Positions 26,843 through 35,989 of a DNA stretch of 64,000 nt are shown in pieces. The number at the start of each line of letters is the position of its first letter. The first letter of the stretch is position 1. Both the position numbers and the translations under genes were made by a program. The notes under the pieces are model-generated. The model was given only the letters and a program-made list of their open reading frames with translations, did no database searches and had not been told where the DNA came from. This stretch comes from CALOCN01 sp942491735 (GTDB lineage Bacteria; Eisenbacteria; RBG-16-71-46; JABDJR01): positions 1-64,000 of the forward strand of contig CALOCN010000014.1 in NCBI GenBank assembly GCA_942491735.1, in the 5' to 3' direction.

Positions 26843-28921
26843 ATGGCGACCAGGTCGGATCAGAAAACTGCCGCAAACACCCTCCCGATGCAGGTCGTCG
26901 GGGATCACAGCACGGATCGATTCATCTATCTGGCCGGGGAGGATTCCGGCGACCCTCCCAATCTTCGTGAGGCCTGGGTCAATGCGCGACGGTTCTGGAT
27001 CACCGACCTGCCCGGCGGCACCGGTACCCTGGTTCGATGCCTGGAGGCCGGGGGTATCGACGTCGCGAACCCAACCACCACCGAACCACAGGAAGCCATC
27101 TCGATCTACATGCTCACCAACGCCTCCAAGACGGCCGGGGTGGAGCGATGGTGTGTGGGCCAGGCTATTGTTGCCGGCGAGAAGGAGTTCTCCCGGTCCC
27201 GGTACGAGCCGGATGGCCCGGGTGCCCCGCTGATCGTTCTCGATTTCAACCAGGGCTGGCTCAAGGCCAACCAGGCCGCGATTCCCGGAACACTGGCCGA
27301 TCGCCCCTTCCTGGTGCGAACCCACGATCCGTGTCAGGGGGTCTGGCAGGACTCGAGACGATCCATGAACTCGCCCGGTCTCTGGTTCTCACCCATTCAG
27401 GACATGGCCGACGGGTCGCTCTGGTTCGACGGGGCCTGGGACTCGATCCGGGCGCGAGTGGCCAATTACCTGCGTCGGGACGACACCCTTTTCGATTCCG
27501 ATCGGAACGAGTGGCTGCACTTCGTGGTCGTGCAGGTGCAGTACGACGGCGCGTTGGTATTCGGACCCGGTCTCTCGGTCCACGGCGACTTGTTGATCTT
27601 CAAGGGGGACCAGCCCAGATCCTTCGAACGCTCCACCCAGGGAACGGTGGTCGCGGGAGGGATCGTCTTCACCTACTCCTTGGCCACGCGTCTCCTGCGA
27701 GAACCCGGTGTCGACCTGACCGGGAAGGACCGCGCGAAGATGCTGCTCGAGGCGACACGGGAGGGCCTGGTCCGGATCCGTGATCTGGTGCGATTGGGCT
27801 ATGCGCCTCCGCCGAAGGATCAGGGAGCGTCGTGTCAGTGGCAGCCCGAGTCCGGGACCAATCTTCCCGCGGGGGTTCTGGGCCCGGTGCGGACCACGGA
27901 GATCATCAGCTACTCCGCCAAGGCATTCCGGCCTTCCTGGAACACGGCCTGCGAGATCGTATCGGGTGCCGACGACCTGCTGCGCAGGAGAACGCCGTTT
28001 CGTCTGGGCAACCTCATTGCCACCACACCCGAATACGCGGACACCCTGCTGCGTCTGGCCCGTCGTCTGGAGTCCCACGTGTCCGGCGGCAAAGGTGTTC
28101 TTTCCTTCTCGATCTTCGGCGGCCCCGGGTCCGGGAAGTCGTTCGTGGCCGAGGAAGTGGCCGCGGCCGCCGACGCCACCGGTACCAAGCTGGACATGCG
28201 GACCTTCAACCTCTCGCAGTTCACCGGTGCGGACCGCCTTCTCGATGCCTTCAAGCAGATCCAGACCATTGGCCTGCAGGGGAAGATTCCGATCGTCATC
28301 TGGGACGAGTTCGACACGGTGTGGAATGGGGAGCAGTGTGGGTGGCTGTCCTCGTTCCTCATGCCCATGCAGGATCACACGTTCTTCGATGGACACACCA
28401 CGCGCGCCCTGGGCAAGAGCGTGTTCGTCTTCGTGGGCGGAACCTTCAAGGACGACCCGAATTTCGTGGAGTGGACCGAGACTCGGGAGGGGAAGCGCCT
28501 GAAGGGCCCGGACTTCCATAGCCGGCTCAGCCGGAGTCTGGCCGTTCCGGCCGTGGATGCCGAGACCTATCCCGAGTCGTACCGGAAGTCCACAGATCCC
28601 TCCATCCTGGTGCGCGCGGTGATGATCCGGACGTTCCTGCGCAAGACCCCGGTGGAAGCTATCTCCCGGGAGGTGCTCGCCTATCTGCTGCATGTTCCCC
28701 TGCAGCACGGGGTCCGTAGCCTCAAACAACTCGTCAACAACAGCGAACTGTCCCGGACCAGGATCTTTCGCAGCTATCACATGCCTCCGGAAGATGTCCT
28801 CGCCCTGCATGTGAAGTCCGATGGGTTCTCGGAGAACCATTCCATGGACGCGGTGACCAACCGTCTCGTGGCACACGACCTGAGAAGTTCCGATTCCCTG
28901 CCCTTGGAGTGGAAGGCCTAG
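26843..28921 (+). CDS. AAA+ ATPase of the RyR cluster
   Basis: 692 residues, with GGGGGAAG upstream of ATG 26843. The N-terminal 400 residues contain an unrecognised domain (RRFWITDLPGGTGTLVRCLE, FVVVQVQYDGALVFGPGLSV, GTVVAGGIVFTYSLATRLL). The C-terminal part is a AAA+ module with Walker A GGPGSGKSF (about 426-434), Walker B IPIVIWDEFDTVW (about 487), a sensor strand VFVFVGGTF and a candidate Arg finger in HSRLSRSLAVP. It is soluble. Its stop overlaps the likely start of the membrane RyR protein, so it is coupled to it. A role in remodelling or gating its neighbours is an inference. Confidence 0.8.
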   Translation: MATRSDQKTAANTLPMQVVGDHSTDRFIYLAGEDSGDPPNLREAWVNARRFWITDLPGGTGTLVRCLEAGGIDVANPTTTEPQEAISIYMLTNASKTAGVERWCVGQAIVAGEKEFSRSRYEPDGPGAPLIVLDFNQGWLKANQAAIPGTLADRPFLVRTHDPCQGVWQDSRRSMNSPGLWFSPIQDMADGSLWFDGAWDSIRARVANYLRRDDTLFDSDRNEWLHFVVVQVQYDGALVFGPGLSVHGDLLIFKGDQPRSFERSTQGTVVAGGIVFTYSLATRLLREPGVDLTGKDRAKMLLEATREGLVRIRDLVRLGYAPPPKDQGASCQWQPESGTNLPAGVLGPVRTTEIISYSAKAFRPSWNTACEIVSGADDLLRRRTPFRLGNLIATTPEYADTLLRLARRLESHVSGGKGVLSFSIFGGPGSGKSFVAEEVAAAADATGTKLDMRTFNLSQFTGADRLLDAFKQIQTIGLQGKIPIVIWDEFDTVWNGEQCGWLSSFLMPMQDHTFFDGHTTRALGKSVFVFVGGTFKDDPNFVEWTETREGKRLKGPDFHSRLSRSLAVPAVDAETYPESYRKSTDPSILVRAVMIRTFLRKTPVEAISREVLAYLLHVPLQHGVRSLKQLVNNSELSRTRIFRSYHMPPEDVLALHVKSDGFSENHSMDAVTNRLVAHDLRSSDSLPLEWKA

Positions 28922-30702
28922 GAGACGCTTTGCATCAGTCCTCTGCTGGGCCTCCGCCAAGTCCCCGCCGTCGCCTTGTCTTCCTGGGCGTGACGCTCGG
29001 CGTGTGGGCACTGGGTACGTACGGGTATTGGCTCCACGGAACAACGCATGGGTCGAAGTACGGTGATCCCTACTTCCTGGAGTACGTCTATCGCGCCGCC
29101 CAGCTCTTCGTGCTCCACATGCCGCACGAGCAGTTGCCTCTCCCCTGGCCCCTGGAGTTCGCCCGATTCCTGGCCCCTGCCATCGCCTTTGTCGCGGTGG
29201 CCGAGGCGATGTTCTCCCTGGCGCGTCGTCGCATTACCCGCCTGCGTGTCCAGCGCCAAAGCGATCACATTCTTGTCTGTGGTGCGGGTTGGAAGGGCTT
29301 GCGTCTGGCCAAGGAGTATCAGGAACGAGGCGAGAGGGTTGTGGTGGTTGAGCGGGACGAGGCCAATCCGGGACTCGTGGAGTGCGAGACCCTCGGCATT
29401 CCGGTCCAGATAGGAGATGCCTCGGACCCGCAGTTGTTGGAGTCGTTGAACGCACACAAGGCGAAGGTGTTGCTGGCCACCGCCGGAAGCGACGGCGCCA
29501 ACCTGCAGATCGCCACCGCGGCCCGCAACCTGACCGCGGCCAAGCGGGATGGGGAGCGGCACGCGCTCCAGTGTTTCGTGGACATCCGGGATGTCGCCGA
29601 CCGGACCCTGTTTCGACAGCAGCCCATCCTGGCCGGGGACGATCGCCGGATCATTGTCACGGTGACCGGAGTCGACCTGTACGAAAACTCGGCCCGCCGG
29701 TTGTTCCAGAAGTATCCGCTCCACGAAGGTGCGGACAGCGCAAAGGTCCTGGGGGTCCCGCATCTGGTTCTGCTGGGCTTTGGACAGATGGGAGAAAGCG
29801 TGCTGCTCCAGGCAGCCAGAATCGCCCACTATCCCGGTGGGCATCGGCTCCAGGTCACCGTGTTCGACCCGGCCGTGGATCTCAAGGAGAGGCAGTTCCG
29901 GGATCGCTATCCCCGGATCGATAGCGCCTGCGACGTGGTGTTCGAGTCGTGCGATCCCGATAACCCCCAGTTGCTGGATCGTGCGGCCGGCTTGTGTCGT
30001 CAGGCCGGGCAGCATGTCACGGTGGTCGTGTGCTTCCCCGAAGACAGTTTCAATACGAGAGTGGCTCTGGGTCTGTCGCGCCGACTCTCGGGGGACGCCT
30101 GCAGGGTCCGGGTTCGCTTGGACTCGGAAGATGGCTTGGCCTCCCTGGTGACCCGGGAGGATCACGCGTACCTGGATCACGACCGGTTCACTCCGTTCGG
30201 CAGTCGTGCCGAAGCCTGCACGGTGGAGATGCTGGAGCGGAGCAAGCAGGACAAGCTGGCCCGCGCCATCCACGATCACTATGTGGCCAAGGAGAGGGAA
30301 AAGGGCGAGACCCCCGAGAGCAACCCCTCCATGAGACCCTGGGAAAAGCAGAACGAGGTGATGAGGGACTCCAACCGGTACGCCGCCGATCACATCGACA
30401 TCAAGCTGTGGTCGATCGGGGCTTCCCGGGTGCCGGCCTCGCGCTCGGAACCGGTGGTGCCGTTGTCGGCAGAGCAGATCGAGGTCCTGGCTCCCACCGA
30501 GCACGCGCGTTATTGCGCGGATCGATTCCTGGCCGGCTGGGCGCCGGCTCCGGCCGGACAGCCCAAGGACCACGTGGCGCGAGTCAATCCCACGCTGATT
30601 CCCTGGGAGGAGCTGAGTGAAGAGGAGAAGGAGAAGGATCGCTGGGCGGTGGGGCAGTTGCCGGAGTTGTTGGGGATGATCGGGGAGAGGATTGTCTGGT
30701 AG
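28909..30702 (+). CDS. Membrane TrkA-N protein with C-terminal RyR domain
   Basis: 597 residues from GTG 28909 (overlapping the ATPase gene); TTG 28930 with AGGAGA upstream is an alternative. Two transmembrane segments (VFLGVTLGVWALGTYGYWL and a helix near ARFLAPAIAFVAVAEAMF) precede a Rossmann TrkA-N/RCK domain (ILVCGAGWKGLRLA at about 120, then VVVERDEANPGL). A second Rossmann-like half begins near LVLLGFGQMGESVLLQAARI. The C-terminal 70 residues are a RyR domain (HARYCADRFLAGW, PWEELSEEEKEKDRWAVGQL). There is no TVGYG-type potassium filter, so an ordinary K channel is unlikely. A ligand-gated membrane effector is plausible. Confidence 0.85.
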   Translation: MEGLGDALHQSSAGPPPSPRRRLVFLGVTLGVWALGTYGYWLHGTTHGSKYGDPYFLEYVYRAAQLFVLHMPHEQLPLPWPLEFARFLAPAIAFVAVAEAMFSLARRRITRLRVQRQSDHILVCGAGWKGLRLAKEYQERGERVVVVERDEANPGLVECETLGIPVQIGDASDPQLLESLNAHKAKVLLATAGSDGANLQIATAARNLTAAKRDGERHALQCFVDIRDVADRTLFRQQPILAGDDRRIIVTVTGVDLYENSARRLFQKYPLHEGADSAKVLGVPHLVLLGFGQMGESVLLQAARIAHYPGGHRLQVTVFDPAVDLKERQFRDRYPRIDSACDVVFESCDPDNPQLLDRAAGLCRQAGQHVTVVVCFPEDSFNTRVALGLSRRLSGDACRVRVRLDSEDGLASLVTREDHAYLDHDRFTPFGSRAEACTVEMLERSKQDKLARAIHDHYVAKEREKGETPESNPSMRPWEKQNEVMRDSNRYAADHIDIKLWSIGASRVPASRSEPVVPLSAEQIEVLAPTEHARYCADRFLAGWAPAPAGQPKDHVARVNPTLIPWEELSEEEKEKDRWAVGQLPELLGMIGERIVW

Positions 30703-30783
30703 GCGGGAGTCGGATCGTCGCGGGTCACCCCCAGCCTGAGGAGCCATGGAGTACAATCCCACCAACCTCTAGGAGGATCTCTC

Positions 30784-33700
30784 GTGCCCTCCAAAACCTT
30801 GTTGTCCCTGAAAACAACGCTGCGCGGCGGCCAGAGCTGGTTTGGCCGACTCGAATGGTCCCCGGACGGCACAAGGATCGCCGCCGGCTGCGGTGACAAG
30901 GCAGTCTACTTGTGGACTCCCGAAGCCGGTTCTACGCCCTCCCAGCTCAAAGGCCATAAGGGCTCGGTGTTTGACGTCAGTTGGGCACCCGACGGCCGAC
31001 GTCTGGCCTCCGCGTCGCGGGACGGGACGGTTCGGGTCTGGGACGTGACCGCCGGCTATCCCGAACGTGTGCTGGAAGGTCACCAGGACGCGGTACGCAC
31101 CGTTGCATGGTCCCGCGACGGCACGCGGTTGGTCACCGGCGCCCGAGACGACACCATGCGGGTCTGGGATGCGTCTTCGGGGGATCAGCTCCATCAGATC
31201 ACCGGCCTGGATTCGGTCAGGAGCGTGGCTTGGTCCCCGGACGGGTCGTTCTTGGCATCGGGGGGAGGGCCAAGAACGGTGTTCGTCTGGGACCCCAACA
31301 CCTGGAAACCGGTCTGGACCGGAGCGGGACACAAGGCCTATGTGTTCTGTGTTGCCTGGTCCCCTGACCAGAGGTTGATAGCCTCCTGCTCCACGGACAA
31401 GACGATCGGAATCTGGGAAGCCGTTTCGGGTCGCCAATTGGCGGTACTCGAGGGCCACACCAACCGTGTCGGTTGTGTCGCGTTCTCGGCGGATTGCCGA
31501 TGGTTGGCCTCGAAGTCGACCGACGGCACGGTCCGCATCTGGAACACGCAGAACTGGGAGCCTGCGCAGGTGCTGGCTGAGCCCCCGGTCGCGCGTGTCT
31601 TTCCAGGCTTGGCATTTCATCCCTCGGAGCCGCTCCTAGCCACCCTTGGGGAGAGGGACTCGGAAGTCCGCCTGTGGACCGTAGACCCGAGTGTCCCTGG
31701 AAAGAGTGACACGGCAGGGTCGCCCGAGGTGGTCCGACACAGAACCGCCAAGATCGCGCTCCTCGGAGACTCGGGCGTGGGCAAGACCACTCTGGGGCAT
31801 CGCCTCGCGGAAGGTGAGTTCAAGAAGTACCCATCTACCCATGGTCAGCAATTCTGGGTCATTCCTGAGTTCGGTACTCGCCTCGAGGACGGGACCCAAT
31901 GTGAAGCCGTTCTATGGGATTTTGCGGGGCAACCCGACTATCGGCTGGTTCATGCCCTCTTTCTCGAGGATGTGGACTTGGCTTTGATTGTCTTTGATCC
32001 CACGGATCCGAGGGATCCTTTCCATGGAGTGGACTACTGGCTCCGGGCTCTTGCCCATCGCAATGAAGCGTGTCGGTGCGTTCTGGTTGCCGGGCGCACG
32101 GACGTAGGCCAGCCCAGAGTCACCCAGGATGAAATCGATGCCTTCTGCCGTGAGCGGGGGATCGCCGGCGGGTTCGTGAGTACCAGCGCCCTTGAGGGCA
32201 CAGGTATGGAAACCCTCGCCGCGATGATTCACAGTCAACTGGACTGGCAGCGGGTTGTCAGTACGACGACGACCGGGGTGTTCAAGCGGATCAAGGACCA
32301 GGTCATGGCCATTAAGGAGGATGCAGGGGGTCAGGGTGTTCTTCTCACACCCAAGCGACTACGGGAGCTTCTCGGCGAGAACGAGACCGAGACCGGGCTC
32401 GAGAACGAGTTCAGCGACGACGAGTTGTTGACGGCCGTCGAACACCTGGCCAAGCACGGGTATGTGAGTCTTCTCCGGTCGTTTGACGAACGACGGACGA
32501 TCCTTCTGGTGCCGGAATTGCTGAACAATCTGGCAGCCTCCTTCATTGTCGAGGCTCGTCGCAACCCGAAAGGTCTTGGAGCTCTCGAGGAGCGGCGAGT
32601 CCTGGAGGGGCGGTATCCCTTTCCCGAGCTGGAGGGCCTGGGGGACGGCGAGCCCCAGGTTCTGCTGGAATCCGCGGTCGCTCTGTTCATGAGAAGCAAC
32701 GTGTGTTTCCGGGAAACGCTGGGTGAGGATTCGTTCCTGGTGTTCCCCGAGTTGATCAACGTGAAGGAACCTCGGGACAACGATGAGAGCGAGTTCATCG
32801 ATGACTACTCGTACACTGCCCAGGGTGCCATCGAGAACGTCTACTCCTCTCTGGTCGTGCTCATGGGATACACTAACGTGATCCGTCGTGCCCACCAGTG
32901 GCGAAACCATGCGCGTTACCAGATCGAAGAAGGTGAGTTCTGCGGGTTCCGGCAGGTGCGCGAACGTGAGGGTGAGATCGACTTCCAGTTGTATGCGTCG
33001 GAGTCCGCGAAGCCCGAGTCCCGCCAGACCTTCCGCTCCCTGTTCGAGCAGTTTCTCTCCCGCCACCCGGTCACCGTTACCAAGTATCCGGTCCTGATCT
33101 GTCCGGACGGGCATCATCAGGAGCGATCCACGGTGATTCGGCGTGTGCGTCAGCAGAAGGACTTTCTCCACTGCGACGAGTGTGGTGAGCGTGTCTCGAT
33201 CGCCAACGTGGTGTCCGGCCCTTCCATCGTCGTGGGCGACCACCGAGACACCAGGAAGCATGCCGCCGAAGCCACCCGACGCACGCGCTTCGAGACCTGT
33301 CTGGTGATGATCAACGCCTATCGGAGCGATCAGAAGAGCCCTGTCTGCTTCATCAGCTATGCCTGGGGGATTCCCGAGCACGAACGCTGGGTGGAACGGA
33401 GGCTTGCCCTGGACCTGCGCAAGGCGGGGATCCGGATCATCCTTGATCGCTGGCATGGAATCGGTGGCAGCCTGGGTCGGTTCGTCGGCCAGATCGATCA
33501 GGCCGACAACATCGTTGTGGTTGGAACGCCCCTATATCGGGAGAAGTACGAGAACAAGGTCTCCGATACCGGCAGCGTCGTTGCCGCGGAGGTCGACCTG
33601 ATCAACAATCGCCTCCTTGGTACGGAAGAGCACAAGGAGACTGTTATCCCCGTGCTCCTGGATGGCGAGCCAAGGAGTTCGTTGCCTCCGCTCATGCAGG

Positions 33701-33849
33701 CCAGGTTTCATGTGAACTTCAAGGAGCCGGATGCCTACTTCACCGGCTTGTTCGATTTGATCCTTCACCTCTATCGGATTCCCTTCGAAAGCCCCGCGGT
33801 TGCCGAACTGCGGGATGCCCTGACCCTGGAGGCTATTGGGGACGCGTAG
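30784..33849 (+). CDS. WD40 - Roc-type GTPase - TIR/SEFIR protein
   Basis: 1021 residues from GTG 30784, with AGGAGG eight bases upstream. Domains in order: a seven-bladed WD40 propeller (1-300; repeated VRTVAWSRDGTRL, VRVWD); a Ras-like/Roc GTPase with P-loop LLGDSGVGKTT (about 325-335), switch DFAGQPDYR and G4-like VAGRTDVGQ; a COR-like helical region (to about 690); a possible zinc knuckle (CPDGHH...CDECGE, 772-800); and a C-terminal TIR/SEFIR domain (PVCFISYAWGIPEHERWVER, from about 852). The layout recalls NLR/ROCO-like immune switches: the propeller senses, the GTPase switches, the TIR executes. It lies 81 bp after the RyR membrane gene on the same strand. Confidence 0.85.
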   Translation: MPSKTLLSLKTTLRGGQSWFGRLEWSPDGTRIAAGCGDKAVYLWTPEAGSTPSQLKGHKGSVFDVSWAPDGRRLASASRDGTVRVWDVTAGYPERVLEGHQDAVRTVAWSRDGTRLVTGARDDTMRVWDASSGDQLHQITGLDSVRSVAWSPDGSFLASGGGPRTVFVWDPNTWKPVWTGAGHKAYVFCVAWSPDQRLIASCSTDKTIGIWEAVSGRQLAVLEGHTNRVGCVAFSADCRWLASKSTDGTVRIWNTQNWEPAQVLAEPPVARVFPGLAFHPSEPLLATLGERDSEVRLWTVDPSVPGKSDTAGSPEVVRHRTAKIALLGDSGVGKTTLGHRLAEGEFKKYPSTHGQQFWVIPEFGTRLEDGTQCEAVLWDFAGQPDYRLVHALFLEDVDLALIVFDPTDPRDPFHGVDYWLRALAHRNEACRCVLVAGRTDVGQPRVTQDEIDAFCRERGIAGGFVSTSALEGTGMETLAAMIHSQLDWQRVVSTTTTGVFKRIKDQVMAIKEDAGGQGVLLTPKRLRELLGENETETGLENEFSDDELLTAVEHLAKHGYVSLLRSFDERRTILLVPELLNNLAASFIVEARRNPKGLGALEERRVLEGRYPFPELEGLGDGEPQVLLESAVALFMRSNVCFRETLGEDSFLVFPELINVKEPRDNDESEFIDDYSYTAQGAIENVYSSLVVLMGYTNVIRRAHQWRNHARYQIEEGEFCGFRQVREREGEIDFQLYASESAKPESRQTFRSLFEQFLSRHPVTVTKYPVLICPDGHHQERSTVIRRVRQQKDFLHCDECGERVSIANVVSGPSIVVGDHRDTRKHAAEATRRTRFETCLVMINAYRSDQKSPVCFISYAWGIPEHERWVERRLALDLRKAGIRIILDRWHGIGGSLGRFVGQIDQADNIVVVGTPLYREKYENKVSDTGSVVAAEVDLINNRLLGTEEHKETVIPVLLDGEPRSSLPPLMQARFHVNFKEPDAYFTGLFDLILHLYRIPFESPAVAELRDALTLEAIGDA

Positions 33850-33884
33850 AGAACCCACCGAACCCAGGTCACAATGGTTCACCC

Positions 33885-34853
33885 ATGAAAGCCATCACCT
33901 ACACCCAGTACGGCCCGCCCTCGGTCCTGCGCCTCCAGGACATTTCCAAGCCTGTCCCCAAGCCCGATCAACTCCTTGTCCGGGTTCGCGCCGCCGCGGT
34001 CAATCCCTACGACTGGCACTTCCTGCGTGGCCTTCCCTATTTCATGCGACTTATCTCGGGGATCCGCGCGCCACGCCGGCCCACCCTGGGGGCCGACTTC
34101 GCCGGTGAGGTGGAGGCGGTGGGGAGCAAGGTCACCGAGTTCCGACCCGGTGATGCGTTGTTTGGTTTCGCGGACGGAACGTTCGCCGAGTACGTTGTGG
34201 CCAAACCCAAGCAGGTGGCGCTCAAGCCGGACGGCGTCTCGTTCGAGCAGGCGGCCTCGCTTCCCATTGCCGGCATCACCGCGCTCCAGGGCCTGCGTGA
34301 TGTCGGCAAGCTGCAGCCGGGTCAGCGGGCGCTCATCGTGGGCGCATCCGGGGGCGTGGGAACGTTCGCGGTTCCGCTGGCCAAACACTTCGGCGCCCAT
34401 GTGACCGGCGTGTGCAGCACGCGCAACCTGGAACTGGTCCGCTCCCTGGGTGCCGACCACGTGATTGACTACACCCAGGAAGACTGGACCACGTCGCCCG
34501 AACCGTACGATCTGGTCTTGCACCTCGCCGGGAGGGACTCGCCCGGTCGTTGCCGGACGGTGCTTACCCCCAAGGGGAGTTTGATTCTCAGCAGCGGGGA
34601 TTCGGACAACCGTTGGTTGGGACCCTTGGGAAGCGTGCTCGGGGCCCTGCTCCTTTCCCCGTTTGTGGGGCAGAAGCTGACCATGGTTAACGCCAAGCCA
34701 CGAACGGCTGACCTGGAGGCGCTTGCCGCCTACGTGGCGGACGGGACGATGACTCCGATCCTGGGGGAATCCTATCCCCTGGCGGAGACCGCTCAGGCGA
34801 TGGCGCAGATCGAGACGGCGCATACGCGAGGGAAGATCCTGATAACTCCCTGA
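33885..34853 (+). CDS. MDR-family NAD(P)-dependent quinone/alcohol oxidoreductase
   Basis: 322 residues, the usual length for zinc-free medium-chain dehydrogenases (quinone oxidoreductase group). GroES-like N-terminus (MKAITYTQYGPPSVLRLQDI, VNPYDWHFLRG, LGADFAGEVEAVG) and Rossmann cofactor domain with AGITALQGLRDVGKLQPGQR and VGASGGVGTFAVPLAKHFGA. The catalytic zinc Cys/His set is missing, as expected for this group. It would reduce quinones or enones with NADPH in the cytosol. It begins 35 bases after the WD40-TIR gene but is probably an independent housekeeping gene. Confidence 0.9.
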   Translation: MKAITYTQYGPPSVLRLQDISKPVPKPDQLLVRVRAAAVNPYDWHFLRGLPYFMRLISGIRAPRRPTLGADFAGEVEAVGSKVTEFRPGDALFGFADGTFAEYVVAKPKQVALKPDGVSFEQAASLPIAGITALQGLRDVGKLQPGQRALIVGASGGVGTFAVPLAKHFGAHVTGVCSTRNLELVRSLGADHVIDYTQEDWTTSPEPYDLVLHLAGRDSPGRCRTVLTPKGSLILSSGDSDNRWLGPLGSVLGALLLSPFVGQKLTMVNAKPRTADLEALAAYVADGTMTPILGESYPLAETAQAMAQIETAHTRGKILITP

Positions 34854-34972
34854 CCCACCACTTTTCTTGTGCAGTTCTTCCGTCTGACGGCATTTACCCA
34901 ATGTACGCCTGCCCCGCTCCGATTCCGGCTGACTGGGTCAGGCGATGGTCCACGACCCATTGGGAGACTGCC

Positions 34973-35932
34973 GTGAAGAAACAATTGATCGCCCTCGTTG
35001 CCCTGACGACCCTCCTGAGCCCCCTCGCCGCCTTCGCCGAGGTACCGCCGGTCTTCCTCCGTGGTTGGGGGGGCAATGGTCCGGACGGGTTCAATCTGGT
35101 CTCGGACCTTGGGATCGGGCCCACGGGCTATCTGTACTCGGTGGAAGTGCACGCTAGGCGAGTTCAGTACTTCAACCAGGACGGCACGCCAATGGGCTCC
35201 TGGGGCTCCTTCGGCAGTGGGCCCGGGGAGTTCAAGCTTCCCCAAGGGCTCCATGTATCCCCCACGGGTGTCGTCTATGTCGCCGATTGGGACAACTACC
35301 GATACCAGAAGTTCAATTCGGTGGGTACGTACCTTTCCGAGTTCTCCGACGGCAACAAACCCGCCGATCTTGACTTCGATTCCGCCGGAAACATTTACGT
35401 GGTCCAAACCCAGAATCACCGGATCCGGAAGTTCTCCAGTTCGGGATCCCTCATTCTCCAATGGGGCAGCTTCGGTTCCATCACCGGTCAGTTCAAGTCC
35501 CCCTATCACATCGTTATCGACGACTCGGATCGCGTCTATGTCACGGATGTGGGCAATGATCGGGTGCAGGTCTTCAACACTTCCGGTGGCTTTCTCTTTG
35601 GATGGGGGGCCAATGGAACGGGTGACGGCCAGTTCGACTCCCCGCACGGGATTGCCCAGGACGCACAAGGCAACATCTACGTCACGGACACGGACAACGG
35701 GCGAGTTCAGAAGTTCACTTCGGAGGGGGTATTCCTGACCAAGTTTGGTTCCTGGGGTAGTGGGGACGGAGAGTTCGTCGCTCCCTACGGAATCGTCGTC
35801 AACGACCTGGGAGAAGTATTCGTTGGGGACGACAAGAGGATCCAGGTGTTCGGCGAGGCCCCGGTTGCCGTGGAGAAGACCACCTGGGGGGCGATCAAGA
35901 GCGCGGTGAGAGATCCGCAAGAGCAGCCCTAG
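34973..35932 (+). CDS. Secreted NHL-repeat six-bladed propeller protein
   Basis: 319 residues from GTG 34973 (TGGGAGA upstream), giving a clean signal peptide (MKKQLIALVALTTLLSPLAA-FAEV). The mature part has five to six NHL blades of the form YVTDVGNDRVQVFNTSGGFL and WGSFGSGPGEFKLP. It ends TTWGAIKSAVRDPQEQP; the next gene's product ends TTWGKLKHYGQ, so the short tail looks like a shared signal. Such proteins are typically extracellular binding or scaffold proteins. Function not further assignable. Confidence 0.8.
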   Translation: MKKQLIALVALTTLLSPLAAFAEVPPVFLRGWGGNGPDGFNLVSDLGIGPTGYLYSVEVHARRVQYFNQDGTPMGSWGSFGSGPGEFKLPQGLHVSPTGVVYVADWDNYRYQKFNSVGTYLSEFSDGNKPADLDFDSAGNIYVVQTQNHRIRKFSSSGSLILQWGSFGSITGQFKSPYHIVIDDSDRVYVTDVGNDRVQVFNTSGGFLFGWGANGTGDGQFDSPHGIAQDAQGNIYVTDTDNGRVQKFTSEGVFLTKFGSWGSGDGEFVAPYGIVVNDLGEVFVGDDKRIQVFGEAPVAVEKTTWGAIKSAVRDPQEQP

Positions 35933-35989
35933 GTCGTGATCGCCGTCGGTTCCTGTGACTTTATCCTTCTCACTAGGAGAGCCAATTCC

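Noticed and set aside
28909..30702. Ordinary potassium channel (TrkA/RCK type)
   Set aside because: There are two membrane helices, but no TVGYG-like selectivity filter between them.
27389..30765. Long minus-strand frames (551 and 615 residues) antisense to the AAA+ and RyR membrane genes
   Set aside because: Shadow frames of well-supported plus-strand genes; no motifs.
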